Shown: positions 8,495 through 16,990, counted from the first letter of the stretch. The stretch is DNA of 57,990 nt from Armatimonadota bacterium (GCA_026392045.1 JAPLCU010000190.1:1-57990), one strand, 5' to 3'. Notes: generated from the letters alone by a model not told the origin. Numbers and translations are program-made.

Positions 8495-9237
8495 TTTTTC
8501 ACCTTCCGAGCTACATAAAATATGCGGTCAGACCTGCGGTTTGGCCTGCGAAATTTATATGCGTGAAATGTATCCAACAGCTCGAAACCGGCATCGATGA
8601 GCATCATGGTGAGCTCAGTGATACTGTGGCCCCGCTGAACGTGCACTTCCTTGAACTGCCGCTTTTCATTGTTTTCCAGCACCTCGAATGTCATATTGAT
8701 CCGGCAAATACGGGTTGAATAATCATATTCGCTGTTCCAAATATACTTGGGATAGCGGTCAGGTGAGATATTGGCCTGATCGAAGAAATGGTGCGCCAGG
8801 GCGTATTCGGTATTGACGTCGAAAATGAACATCCCGCCATCCACCATGTGCTCCCCCACCCGCCTGATGCCTTCAGCGAGCTGCGCAAGGTCTGTGATGT
8901 AGTTGAGGCTATCAAAAAGGCTGATTGCGAGGTCGAATTTGCGCCCATCAAGATCAAGCTCAGCAACGTCCTGAGTGTGATATTCCACTTTGCTATTCTT
9001 GGCTTTGGCAACCTTGATCATATCAGCGGCGATGTCTATACCCACCACATCATAGCCCATGCTGGCTAGCAACTCACTCACATTACCGGTGCCGCAAGCA
9101 ACATCCAAAACGGTTTCGGGCTTAAAATCATATCTTTTCAGCAAACCCTCTATGTATTTCACCCAAAGCTTGTAGGGAACTCCCGACATAAGGGCATCAT
9201 AATGGTCTGCTATCTCTTCAAACTGCGAATCTGCCAT
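8491..9237 (-). CDS. Class I SAM-dependent methyltransferase
   Basis: A soluble methyltransferase of about 248 residues. Motif I is VLDVACGTGNVSELLASMG, followed by the acidic post-I strand VVGIDIAADMI and the motif IV region FDLAISLFDSLNYI. The C-terminal half (HVQRGHSITELTMMLIDAGFELLDTFHAYKF) fits small-molecule methyltransferases of the Methyltransf_25 group. The frame is open to 9285, but MADSQFEEIADHY at 9237 is preceded by AAGAGA and matches the usual family N-terminus. It is coupled to the downstream GH65-like gene, an unusual partnership whose logic is unclear. The substrate is unknown. Confidence 0.85.
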   Translation of the reverse strand: MADSQFEEIADHYDALMSGVPYKLWVKYIEGLLKRYDFKPETVLDVACGTGNVSELLASMGYDVVGIDIAADMIKVAKAKNSKVEYHTQDVAELDLDGRKFDLAISLFDSLNYITDLAQLAEGIRRVGEHMVDGGMFIFDVNTEYALAHHFFDQANISPDRYPKYIWNSEYDYSTRICRINMTFEVLENNEKRQFKEVHVQRGHSITELTMMLIDAGFELLDTFHAYKFRRPNRRSDRIFYVARKVKK

Positions 9238-9318
9238 AGTTTCTCTTTCATCACACAAGAATGTTCTACGATATATTCTTCTCAACAGCGCCGGTGATTC
9301 CCTTCCAGATATAGCAAA

Positions 9319-9345
9319 GGGGCTGCAGTTTTTTTCTGCAGCCCC
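9319..9345. terminator. Stable 10-bp hairpin with T7 loop
   Basis: GGGGCTGCAG pairs perfectly with CTGCAGCCCC around a loop of seven T residues. It lies upstream of the methyltransferase gene on the minus strand. It may end a transcript coming from the right or act as an attenuator. There is no following T tract. Confidence 0.4.
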
Positions 9346-9526
9346 TACACTGAAAGGAAGGAGAGAAAGTAATGAACGTTAGGAATATAAAATAATCACA
9401 AAAAACGTCGGTGGCCAGATTGCTTAAAAATCTGCGTAGTGCTGGCAGGTCACGATGTCGCAATATGCTAATCTGCTCCATTGGCAACTCTGCGGGCAGG
9501 CAGTTTGATAGTTACCTCTGGAATGG

Positions 9527-9570
9527 CGTATGATTTTACGGTATACCGCCTCATTTCAGAAAATCATACG
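9527..9570. promoter_or_regulatory. 11-bp inverted repeat with nested CGGTATACCG palindrome
   Basis: CGTATGATTTT and AAAATCATACG are perfect arms 22 nt apart. Between them lies the perfect 10-bp palindrome CGGTATACCG at 9539-9548. This could be a two-level operator or a folded RNA leader for the DUF697 gene. No known motif is recognised. Confidence 0.4.
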
Positions 9571-9772
9571 GTCCAGCCACCGACATATAGAGGATACCTT
9601 ATGTGCTGCAAGTAAGCAATTGTCAAATTGAGCTATTTTTGCCTGACCCCCTGGCACTATTACTGTGTAATACGATATTACTACTAGAGGTATGGGTATA
9701 TCACAAAGGAATTTGCCGTGATATGCAGAATACCATAATAAGCGATAGAATGCAGCGCCTTTGGAGGTTAGT

Positions 9773-10711
9773 ATGGCAAGATCCGTGAATGCCAAAATGC
9801 TCTCGAATATATGGAAAGCGTTTCACCAGCTCAATCCAAAGAATGTAAAAGCCGAAAGCGAGGCGCCAATACGCCTGGCTGTGGTGGGCGTGGAGAATGC
9901 GGTCAAAGATGCGGCTCAGTTTTTGGTGGGCATAGACCCCAAAGTATACGAAATGGCTTCTGATACTCTGCTGCTGCTCACCACCCCGCTCACGCAGCAA
10001 GCGAAAGATATGCTGCCCAAGTGCGACATTGTTTTGAGATCGTTTGATTTCGGCGAAGACCTTTCGCGCGTGGATCCCCGCCGCATATTCACATTCTCTG
10101 ATCAGGAAGACCTCCGTAAGATCATAACCGATATCCTGCGCCTGCCGGATCTCGAATATGCCCACCTCCCGCTCGCGCGAGCGCTGCCGGCCTTCCGCCC
10201 GGAGGTCTGCAAGAACATCATACAAACGATCAGCCTCGAAAACGCCATATTCGTAGTTTCAACGTCTCTGGGCAATATCATTCCGAACCCTTTGGCCCCT
10301 CTGGCAGCTTTGGCGGCATCCGCAGGCGATCTTGTGGTATTAACGGCAAATCAGATAAGGATGCTCTTCATGCTCGCCGCAGCTCACAGCCGAGATATTG
10401 GCTTCAAGCAGCAATCAGCAGAAATAGCTTCGATACTCGGCGCGGCATTCGGTTGGAGGTCTATTGCGAGAGAATTAGTAGGGCAAATTCCGCTTGGCGG
10501 AGGCATAATACCCAAGGCAGCAATCGCATTTGCAGGAACATGGGCAGCGGGCGAAGGCATCGTGTATTACTACACCACCGGGCGGCACATGACAAAGGAA
10601 GAGTTAAGGCAGCAGTTCGATCTTGCGCTTGAGAAAGGCAAAACATCAGTCGAATCTATAACTGCGAAAGTCAAAGAGACCTTCGTAAAACCAAACCTAC
10701 CTTTTGTTTGA
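9773..10711 (+). CDS. DUF697-domain membrane-associated protein
   Basis: A 312-residue protein. The N-terminal half (IRLAVVGVENAVKDAAQFLVG...) has the look of a degenerate nucleotide-binding or GTPase-like segment without an intact P-loop. The C-terminal part has hydrophobic helices and the stretch GAAFGWRSIARELVGQIPLGGGIIPKAA...GEGIVYYYTTG, which is the DUF697 signature found in YcjF-like and GTPase-linked proteins. The ATG at 9773 is preferred over the in-frame TTG at 9761 because that TTG is part of the Shine-Dalgarno sequence TTGGAGGT. The cell role is unknown. A promoter for the next gene overlaps its stop codon. Confidence 0.75.
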   Translation: MARSVNAKMLSNIWKAFHQLNPKNVKAESEAPIRLAVVGVENAVKDAAQFLVGIDPKVYEMASDTLLLLTTPLTQQAKDMLPKCDIVLRSFDFGEDLSRVDPRRIFTFSDQEDLRKIITDILRLPDLEYAHLPLARALPAFRPEVCKNIIQTISLENAIFVVSTSLGNIIPNPLAPLAALAASAGDLVVLTANQIRMLFMLAAAHSRDIGFKQQSAEIASILGAAFGWRSIARELVGQIPLGGGIIPKAAIAFAGTWAAGEGIVYYYTTGRHMTKEELRQQFDLALEKGKTSVESITAKVKETFVKPNLPFV

Positions 10712-10736
10712 CACTCTCAAGCACGTATGCTAGTAT
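10708..10736 (+). promoter_or_regulatory. Near-consensus sigma-70 promoter upstream of lpdA
   Basis: TTGACA, a 17-nt spacer and TAGTAT. The -35 box overlaps the stop codon of the DUF697 gene. Transcription would start near 10743, about 30 nt before the TTG start of the next gene. Confidence 0.75.
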
Positions 10737-10771
10737 TTACCTAGGAACAATCTTTAGTTGGGGGATCGGTA

Positions 10772-12319
10772 TTGAAGCAAAAGACTGACGCACGCGAAAC
10801 TTCTGCTGCCTGTGCACATATTGTAACGCCGGACGTGGATATAGCCGCCACATTGCTTGTGGACATCCCCGGCTTGAAGAGGTCACCGATCGTGTTCCCA
10901 AGCATCCAGGAACAAATTCTGCTCTCGCCCGACTTCGACATCGATATCTGCGTCATAGGCTCAGGACCCGCCGGATATGTGGCAGCCATCAGAGCTGCTC
11001 AGCTTGGCGCTCGGGTAGTCATTGTCGAAAACGGCGCTGTTGGCGGCGCATGCCTCAATGTCGGCTGCATCCCCACAAAGGTTTTGCTCTCCTGCGTGAC
11101 TATGCTTGAGAACTGCAGGCGCGCGTCTGAGTTTGGCGTCGATGTTTCTGGTTACAAGCTGAATCTGCCTGTGATGATGGAGCGCAAAGCTCATATAGTC
11201 AAGCAGCTAATAGCGGGGGTCGAAGGGCTTTTCAGGAAGAATAAAATCCGCCTGGTGCGCGGGACCGGACGAATCACCGGAGAGCACGAGGTAACCGTAA
11301 CCACCGGCATTGAGCCTGAGACTATCAAAGCTAACAAAATTATTATTGCAACCGGCTCAACGCCTGCAACCCTCCCGCTGCCAGGTTTGGAAATCGGCGG
11401 AGATGTGTGGACAAGCAGCGAAGCTCTTGAGTTTTCACAGGTTCCCAAGAAGCTTCTTGTGATTGGAGCAGGCGCAATTGGGCTTGAGTTTGGTTACACA
11501 TTCGAGGCATTGGGAACAGACGTAACCGTTGTCGAGATAATGCCCCAGATTCTGCCCGCCGCAGACACCGAAACCGCCAATGAGCTGCAGAAATTGCTCG
11601 AACACGGCGCAATGAAGTTTATGCTGAACGCCAGCGTCACGCGCGCCGAAAACATCAAGGGCGGCAAGCGTGTCTATATTCAATCTGACGGCATTGAGAA
11701 GGCATTGGATTTTGATAAAGCGCTTGTGGCGGTCGGTCGAAAAGCAGTATTGGAAGACATCGGCTTGGAGAAAGTTGGAGTCAAGCACGATGGCCGGAAA
11801 ATAATTGTCAATGAATCCATGCAGACGAATATTGCAGGCATTTACGCGGTCGGCGATGTGATCGGCGAACCTATGCTTGCCCATGTTGGCTGGACCGAGG
11901 GTATCGTGGCTGTAGAACACGCGCTGGGTTTGCGCTCAAAAATGAGCTACAAGGCTTTCCCCGCATGCGTATATACCAACCCGGAGTGCGCATCGGTCGG
12001 TTTGACCGAGGAGCAGGCAAAGCAAAGGCACGGCGATATTCGCATAGGCAAGTTTGGCTTCAGCCACAATGGCAAGGCTATGGGAATCGGCGAGACCCAA
12101 GGTTTCATCAAGATCATTAGCGAGCCAAAACATGGCGAAATACTCGGAGTCCATATAGTAGGCCCTGACGCAACAGATCTTATCATAGAGGGCGTTTTAG
12201 CCATTCAAAATGAGCTGACCATAGATGAGGTAGTGGCGACCATACACGCGCATCCAACCCTGAACGAAGTGTTCCAGGAAGCCGCTTACGACACCCAGGC
12301 CAGATCAATACATAAGTAG
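10772..12319 (+). CDS. lpdA: Dihydrolipoyl dehydrogenase with N-terminal extension
   Basis: This is the E3 flavoprotein that reoxidises dihydrolipoamide in 2-oxoacid dehydrogenase or glycine cleavage complexes using NAD+. Visible: the FAD loop VIGSGPAGYVAAIRAAQLG, the redox disulfide GGACLNVGCIPTKVLL, the NAD loop GAGAIGLEFG, the second FAD site IYAVGDVIGEPMLAH, and the C-terminal HAHPTLNEVFQEA with the His-Glu pair. It has 515 residues against about 460 for typical E3, because some 55 residues precede the Rossmann strand. The TTG start is supported by GGGGGA 7 nt upstream and by the promoter position. The extension has no recognisable lipoyl lysine motif. No E1 or E2 gene is in this window. 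Confidence 0.93.
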   Translation: MKQKTDARETSAACAHIVTPDVDIAATLLVDIPGLKRSPIVFPSIQEQILLSPDFDIDICVIGSGPAGYVAAIRAAQLGARVVIVENGAVGGACLNVGCIPTKVLLSCVTMLENCRRASEFGVDVSGYKLNLPVMMERKAHIVKQLIAGVEGLFRKNKIRLVRGTGRITGEHEVTVTTGIEPETIKANKIIIATGSTPATLPLPGLEIGGDVWTSSEALEFSQVPKKLLVIGAGAIGLEFGYTFEALGTDVTVVEIMPQILPAADTETANELQKLLEHGAMKFMLNASVTRAENIKGGKRVYIQSDGIEKALDFDKALVAVGRKAVLEDIGLEKVGVKHDGRKIIVNESMQTNIAGIYAVGDVIGEPMLAHVGWTEGIVAVEHALGLRSKMSYKAFPACVYTNPECASVGLTEEQAKQRHGDIRIGKFGFSHNGKAMGIGETQGFIKIISEPKHGEILGVHIVGPDATDLIIEGVLAIQNELTIDEVVATIHAHPTLNEVFQEAAYDTQARSIHK

Positions 12320-12343
12320 GCGCCGGGCACCGGAGAAAAAACC

Positions 12344-12649
12344 CTATTTTTCAATTTCCGGCGCAATTTCCTCGTGCAGGCCGTGTCCGCCCGATGCAAA
12401 ATACAAAGTAACGCCTTTGCCAGCTATCAGAGAGCCGGCAATGGTCATCACTACTAAATAGCCAATTTTTGCCAGAACATTAATAGCCGAACGGCCAAGC
12501 TCATTGGCAATAGGCTCGGAATTTCGCGCGCTTATGACATCCGCTGAGAAAAATCCATACGCAGCGAAAAACACAAACGTCAGCAAACCCACACCCAACA
12601 GAAATATAACGATCCCCAGTAGACGTCCAACCCAATCTTTTCTATGCAT
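12344..12649 (-). CDS. Small two-helix membrane protein
   Basis: The function is not recognised. The 101-residue product has two hydrophobic segments, LLGIVIFLLGVGLLTFVFFAAYGFF and the region around IGYLVVMTIAGSLIAG, with a charged C-terminal tail (HEEIAPEIEK). The ATG at 12649 is chosen over an upstream in-frame GTG. AGGTGG precedes it, and a TATAAT box at 12682-12687 would place the transcript start inside the longer version. It is convergent with lpdA and lies 24 bp from its stop. Confidence 0.6.
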   Translation of the reverse strand: MHRKDWVGRLLGIVIFLLGVGLLTFVFFAAYGFFSADVISARNSEPIANELGRSAINVLAKIGYLVVMTIAGSLIAGKGVTLYFASGGHGLHEEIAPEIEK

Positions 12650-12730
12650 GCAACCACCTAACAAATAATTACTACTCACTTATTATACTGCATAGATCGC
12701 AATCCATCTACAAATTGCGTCTTAATTCAT

Positions 12731-12797
12731 AGAAGTTATTTTTAGTTGCTTCGGTATCCTGATGCCGAAGCCTACCGCACATCATGAATAATATGGG
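12731..12797. repeat. GTTGCTTCGG hairpin repeat, copy 1
   Basis: The core GTTGCTTCGG...CCGAAGCC (12745-12772) forms a short hairpin. About 67 bp including both flanks are nearly identical to 46174-46240. Members also lie at 29852-29929 and, inverted and diverged, at 38319-38346. It stands in the 216-bp gap upstream of the fucosidase gene. Confidence 0.8.
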
Positions 12798-12895
12798 TTA
12801 ATTCACAGAAGTTATTATTGCCCATCTTTCACAGAGGAGAACCCACATACTGTCCATAACCAGTATTTGGTAATTCTATGCAATGAGGCAAACCA

Positions 12896-14278
12896 ATGAG
12901 ACAAATTCTCAAAACAGCATTAATAGCAATAATCGGCGCTGGGCTTGTTATATCAATGGTCTGCGCTGCCGAAACGGCTACCAAAAGAAAGGTAAGACCA
13001 ACAATGACATTTGAGCAATTCTGGGCAGATGCGCAAAAATCCGCAAAAACTGAAAAATCGCCTGAGAGCATACAGAAAATGCAGTGGTGGCGTGATGCCA
13101 GGCTGGGAATGTTCATCCACTGGAACATGTCCAGCATTATAGGCGGCGAAATCAGCTGGTGCCAGGATTTCTACTCTATCGGCAAGCAAAGACCAAATAC
13201 TGCGGGCGGCGCTGAACCTCAAGGTTATTGGGACGGTATCGGAACAAAAATCCCTGTCGCAGTCTATGAGAACCTGTATAAATCTTTTTATCCTGCGGAG
13301 TTTGATGCAGATAAATGGGTGAAGATGGCAAAAGACGCAGGCATAAAGTATATTATCCCCGTCTGTAAGCATCACGACGGCTTTGCCATGTGGGACACCA
13401 AGACAACAGAATACAACATCATGCACACGCCGTTCAAACGAGACATCATCGGCGAGCTCGCCAAAGCTACTCACAAAGCCGGGCTCAAGTTCGGAATATA
13501 CTATTCTCAGCGAGATTGGCATCACCCCGATTACCAGAACAATCTACCAAAATACAACGAATATATGTATAGGCAAGTTAAAGAATTGCTCACCAAATAT
13601 GGACCCGTAGACATTATATTCTGGGACGCTGGCAACTACCCGGACCCGAAAACGTGGGAGTCTGAAAAGCTATTCAAAATGGCTTATGAGATCAACCCGA
13701 ACATCATAATCAATGATCGTTGTTCGTGCGCTGCGGATTACAGCACCCCTGAGCAGGAAATTGGCGGGTTCAGGGCCGAGCGCAACTGGGAGTCAAATAT
13801 GACTTTCACCGGCTTCTTCTCCTGGCACAGTTTCGATAAGCCTGTTATATCTTTCAAAGAACTGATGAAACGAGTGATTTACTGCGCCGGAGGCGATGGC
13901 AATCTGCTAATGAACATCGACCCGCTGCCAACCGGCGGTATTCATCCTGATGAAGTCACTCGAATGACTGAGATGGGCGATTGGATGCGCAAATACGGCG
14001 ATTCGATATATGCTACAAGCGGCGGCCCAATCCACCCTGGCGCATGGGGAGCCTGCACACATAAAGGCAACAAAGTCTATCTTCACGTGATCGATTGGAC
14101 GCAAATACCTGAGAATATGCCTTCGCCAGGCGGAAGAATCGCTTCAGGTTCCGTTCTAACAGGCGGCAGTATCAAGACAATCCAAGCACAGGACAGCACA
14201 TTCACAATAGAAATGGCAAAAGAAGATCGCGCAGAGCCCGTGACGGTCATTGAATTGATCTTGGAGAAGAATATGTGA
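12896..14278 (+). CDS. Secreted alpha-L-fucosidase, GH29
   Basis: A 460-residue exported enzyme with an N-terminal signal peptide (MRQILKTALIAIIGAGLVISMVCA). It hydrolyses terminal alpha-L-fucose from glycans. GH29 features in order: WWRDARLGMFIHWN, YIIPVCKHHDGFAMWDTKTTEYN, KFGIYYSQRDW, then YGPVDIIFWDAGN, whose aspartate is the expected nucleophile, and GNLLMNIDPLPTGGI. A second GH29 lies 9 kb downstream. This one is shorter because it has little C-terminal beta-sandwich. It starts at ATG after an AATGAGG stretch, a weak Shine-Dalgarno site. tRNA-Pro follows within 70 bp. Confidence 0.9.
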   Translation: MRQILKTALIAIIGAGLVISMVCAAETATKRKVRPTMTFEQFWADAQKSAKTEKSPESIQKMQWWRDARLGMFIHWNMSSIIGGEISWCQDFYSIGKQRPNTAGGAEPQGYWDGIGTKIPVAVYENLYKSFYPAEFDADKWVKMAKDAGIKYIIPVCKHHDGFAMWDTKTTEYNIMHTPFKRDIIGELAKATHKAGLKFGIYYSQRDWHHPDYQNNLPKYNEYMYRQVKELLTKYGPVDIIFWDAGNYPDPKTWESEKLFKMAYEINPNIIINDRCSCAADYSTPEQEIGGFRAERNWESNMTFTGFFSWHSFDKPVISFKELMKRVIYCAGGDGNLLMNIDPLPTGGIHPDEVTRMTEMGDWMRKYGDSIYATSGGPIHPGAWGACTHKGNKVYLHVIDWTQIPENMPSPGGRIASGSVLTGGSIKTIQAQDSTFTIEMAKEDRAEPVTVIELILEKNM

Positions 14279-14345
14279 TGCATCGAAACGGATATTCATT
14301 ATTGCAAGTGAGGCTGCGCGTATGATATAATTGCTCTCGGTCGGG

Positions 14346-14431
<86 letters not shown>

Positions 14432-14433
<2 letters not shown>

Positions 14434-14460
14434 TGTAGTTGTAATGACTGCACCTTTTTT
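14432..14460 (+). terminator. Rho-independent terminator after tRNA-Pro
   Basis: GGTGTAGT and ACTGCACC form an 8-bp stem with one G-T pair, followed by TTTTTT. If the island reading is right, the island brought this terminator. Confidence 0.75.
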
Positions 14461-14603
14461 GTTTTATGAATGCTTGAGTGAATGATGACTCAATCTGCTG
14501 TAAATACTCTTGTGAATAACTTTACAAAATATTGTTTGTACGGTAGAATGCAGACAGTCATTCCGGCGAAGATCGGCCACGCGCTGACATATAGGATTCC
14601 GTA

Positions 14604-14720
14604 GTGGCGCGGCGCGGCGTGCCCCGCACACCGGAGACTGATGCTCAGGCCAGGCGCATCTATGAAAAGATTTTGGCTGACGAAGCTATGGAACATATCA
14701 ACGGGGAGCCGGAACTGTAG
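14604..14720 (+). CDS. Small hypothetical protein (38 aa) inside the island
   Basis: The frame opens with GTG and reads MARRGVPRTPETDAQARR...INGEPEL. Its charged, amphipathic composition with no rare-looking runs is coding-like. AGGA lies about 7 nt upstream. It ends shortly before the Shine-Dalgarno site of the next gene, so the two could be co-translated. No homologue is recognised. It may be a fragment of a larger gene. Confidence 0.4.
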   Translation: MARRGVPRTPETDAQARRIYEKILADEAMEHINGEPEL

Positions 14721-14737
14721 GACGTGGAGGAGAAATG

Positions 14738-15055
14738 ATGAGCAAATTGAACGATATTGAATACCTGACGCAATATGATGAGTCCGGGCCGGCTTTAAGA
14801 CTGGAATCAGCTCCGACATTGACGGAAGACGACAAATACACAGGGTATGTAATCAACATAAGCGACAAGCACATTGTGCATGCGCAAATTGAATTCTTGA
14901 CGTATGACAAAGACGGGGCAAGATTAGACACACCGTCCTCTGTGCTAATCCATCTTGCCCCTGGCGAGCGTTGGAAATTTCGGTTCTCCGAATTCGACAA
15001 TGCAGCGAGCATTAAGTTTTGCAGATTCGTTTACAGGTTTAGGGCGCAGGAGTAA
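14738..15055 (+). CDS. Hypothetical protein, FxLYD-like fold
   Basis: A soluble protein of 105 residues. The stretch YTGYVINISDKHIVHAQIEFLTYDKDGARLDT...LAPGERWKFRF has the alternating beta pattern of FxLYD-type or small immunoglobulin-like domains, which are usually found in secreted or regulatory proteins. There is no signal peptide. GGAGGAG precedes tandem ATG codons at 14735 and 14738, and the second gives better spacing. It lies inside the tRNA-flanked island, upstream of the toxin-antitoxin pair. Whether it belongs to that module is unknown. Confidence 0.55.
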   Translation: MSKLNDIEYLTQYDESGPALRLESAPTLTEDDKYTGYVINISDKHIVHAQIEFLTYDKDGARLDTPSSVLIHLAPGERWKFRFSEFDNAASIKFCRFVYRFRAQE

Positions 15056-15208
15056 ACCTTTCGGGTGTTAAGTTCGAAGAGTAATGCTTGCTGTGCCAAA
15101 CCTGCTGCACCCGGTCAATCAATTTGATGTTTTCAGAAAGGCGCAACAACGCGCTTATTGTCAGCAAGCGTGTACGTTCGTGTGTATCTGACGCGCAGTA
15201 TATTATTG

Positions 15209-15219
15209 ACCCTTAGGGT
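15209..15219. promoter_or_regulatory. Possible operator ACCCTTAGGGT
   Basis: A palindrome with 5-bp arms and a 1-nt centre lies 20 bp before the toxin gene and overlaps a TTGACC that could serve as -35. HigA-type antitoxins repress their own promoter at such dyads. No convincing -10 at proper spacing was found, so this is tentative. Confidence 0.3.
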
Positions 15220-15238
15220 TAATAGTATGTTGCATTAG

Positions 15239-15586
15239 TTGGTGAATGTGGATATACTATTTAGGACAGGAAAACTAGAGAAGCTGTGCAACAACAAGAA
15301 ACACCGAGATCAACGTTGCGGCCCATTACGTTCGAAGAAATTAGGCAAGCGCCTAGACGAACTCTTTGCTGCTGGCTGTTTGGCGGACGTGGCAAAACTG
15401 CCGGGTCCAAGGATTCATCCAATGACAGGGGATCGGCAAGGCCAAATATCTGTGGATTTGGATGGTCCTTACCGTTTGTTCTTTGTGGTGGCAAATGACC
15501 CAATTCCGTTACTGCCGGATGGCGGCTTGGATTGGGACAAAGTCACAGCTATTGAAATTGTGGAAATAGGAGACCCTCATGGCTAG
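15239..15586 (+). CDS. HigB/RelE-like toxin
   Basis: A basic protein of 115 residues: CNNKKHRDQRCGPLRSKKLGKRLDELFAAGCLADVAKLPGPRIHPMTGDRQGQISVDLDGPYRLFFVV. This is the RelE-superfamily mRNA interferase pattern, in which a helix pair is followed by an antiparallel sheet with LDGPYRLFF as a core strand. It would cleave mRNA on the ribosome when free of antitoxin. The start is weak (TTG 15239, or GTG 15242 or 15248), and no clear Shine-Dalgarno site is present. Its last 8 bp overlap the antitoxin start. Toxin-first order is the higBA arrangement. Confidence 0.75.
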   Translation: MVNVDILFRTGKLEKLCNNKKHRDQRCGPLRSKKLGKRLDELFAAGCLADVAKLPGPRIHPMTGDRQGQISVDLDGPYRLFFVVANDPIPLLPDGGLDWDKVTAIEIVEIGDPHG

Positions 15587-16676
15587 CGCAATTGTAAATC
15601 AATATAAACCTGACTTTGTGTCGCCTCCCGGAGACACTCTCCAGGAAACGCTGGAATGCATAGGGATGACCCAGGCCGAGTTGTGTGATCGCACAGGTAG
15701 GCCGCGCAAAACCATAAGTGAGATAATAAACGGTAAAGCGGCAATCACGCCTGATACTGCTCTTCAGTTTGAAATGGTGCTTGGTATTCCTGCCTCATTT
15801 TGGATAAGCCGCGAAACACATTACCGCGAAGCAATAGCACGGCAGGAAGAGCATGCAATTCTCGAAAATAAAATCACCTGGTTGTCCACAATACCACACA
15901 TGGCCATGGCTCAAAAGGGTTGGATTCGGAAACACAATGACTGCACAGAACAGTTACAGGAAGTGCTCCGCTACTTTGGTGTAGCATCACCTGAAGCTTG
16001 GGAAGAAGTATGGATGTCGCCTTTGCAGGTAGCCTACAGAAGGTCAGAGACTTTTGAAAGTGATCCAGGAGCTATCGCAGCGTGGTTACGCAAAGGTGAG
16101 TTAGAGGCGCGTGCCGTCGACTGTCAGCCATATAATCAAGCTATTTTTCTGAAAGCGCTGCAAGATATTCGAGCTTTAACAGTGGAGCCGCCAAGTGTGT
16201 TTCAACCTCGAATGCGCCAATTATGTGCAAATGCTGGAGTCGCAGTAGTATTTGTCCCAGAGCTACCTAGGACGTATGTCTGCGGCGCTACCAAGTGGCT
16301 AACGTCTACAAAAGCACTTGTCCAGTTGAGTCTTAGATACAAAAAGAATGATCATTTGTGGTTTACTTTCTTCCATGAGGCAATGCATATTCTCAAGCAC
16401 GGGAAGAAGGATATATTTATTGAATCCAATTTGAAAAGCAAAGAGGCAAAAGAAGCTGAGGCAGATGCATTGTCAGCAGAATTTATGATTCCTCAAAGCA
16501 AGTATGATACTTTTGCTCGCTCGCGGTCAATAACCAGACAAAAGATCAAGAACTTCGCGCGAGCCACAAACATAGCCCCCGGGATTGTTGTGGGCAGGCT
16601 ACAACACGAAAGAGTAATTCCGTATTCGCAGTTCAACGATCTAAAGATATCCTACCAGTGGGCTGACAAGAACTAG
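15579..16676 (+). CDS. HigA-like antitoxin fused to ImmA/IrrE metallopeptidase domain
   Basis: A 365-residue two-domain regulator. Residues about 20-90 are an XRE/HigA helix-turn-helix (LECIGMTQAELCDRTGRPRKTISEIINGKAAITPDTA). The C-terminal half has the zinc-peptidase motif FHEAMHILKH near residue 265 and the downstream acidic helix EAEADALSAEFMIP of ImmA/IrrE (DUF955) proteases. Such long antitoxins bind the toxin and the operator, and the protease domain may cleave partners under stress. The last property is an inference. It overlaps the toxin gene by 8 bp, so it is coupled. A hairpin at 16820-16854 lies downstream. Confidence 0.85.
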   Translation: MASAIVNQYKPDFVSPPGDTLQETLECIGMTQAELCDRTGRPRKTISEIINGKAAITPDTALQFEMVLGIPASFWISRETHYREAIARQEEHAILENKITWLSTIPHMAMAQKGWIRKHNDCTEQLQEVLRYFGVASPEAWEEVWMSPLQVAYRRSETFESDPGAIAAWLRKGELEARAVDCQPYNQAIFLKALQDIRALTVEPPSVFQPRMRQLCANAGVAVVFVPELPRTYVCGATKWLTSTKALVQLSLRYKKNDHLWFTFFHEAMHILKHGKKDIFIESNLKSKEAKEAEADALSAEFMIPQSKYDTFARSRSITRQKIKNFARATNIAPGIVVGRLQHERVIPYSQFNDLKISYQWADKN

Positions 16677-16990
16677 CGGGGCATTGTTATCCTGACCATA
16701 CCATTTTTGATAAAGAACTCCAATGCGTAAAACCCATGAACACGCTAAAAAATGGACGATGTCTGCTCACAAACGATATAATCTTCTCCCTCCAGTCAAC
16801 CTGCACAAGGTCCGCAAGGGTTTGAAGCTGTTCGTCCGGCGCTCAGCTTCAAACTAGTACTATTGCATTATGAATGCGGAACGGATCGGCGGGGCATATA
16901 TCAAATATATAGTCAAGCAGTTGATTCTCAATCAATAAGCCCCTACGCTTCGACTCTGAGGCACTGGCAAGCTCAAAACGATAAGTCCTG
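16677..16990. other. Gene-poor right part of the tRNA-Pro island
   Basis: No supported gene is seen. The stretch contains the hairpin at 16820-16854 and A/T-rich patches. Where a recombinase gene might be expected, only stop-riddled frames are seen. Confidence 0.4.
16820..16854 (+). terminator. Hairpin downstream of the antitoxin gene
   Basis: GTTTGAAGCTG and CAGCTTCAAAC are perfect 11-bp arms around a 13-nt loop. No T tract follows, so it may stabilise the mRNA end or be a remnant of a recombination site. Confidence 0.4.

Larger units (their letters stand above)
9286..9772. other. 490-bp structured intergenic region
   Basis: No gene is well supported here. The region carries a T-loop hairpin at 9319-9345 and a long dyad at 9527-9570 with a nested palindrome, and it separates divergent genes. 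An open minus-strand frame (MEQISILRHRDLPALRRFL...) crosses it but has no Shine-Dalgarno site and ends in the methyltransferase 5' end. Confidence 0.4.

Noticed and set aside
9266-9487. Small minus-strand protein MEQISILRHRDLPALRRFL...
   Set aside because: There is no Shine-Dalgarno site, it ends within the methyltransferase gene and runs through a hairpin. It is kept only as a remark on the intergenic region.
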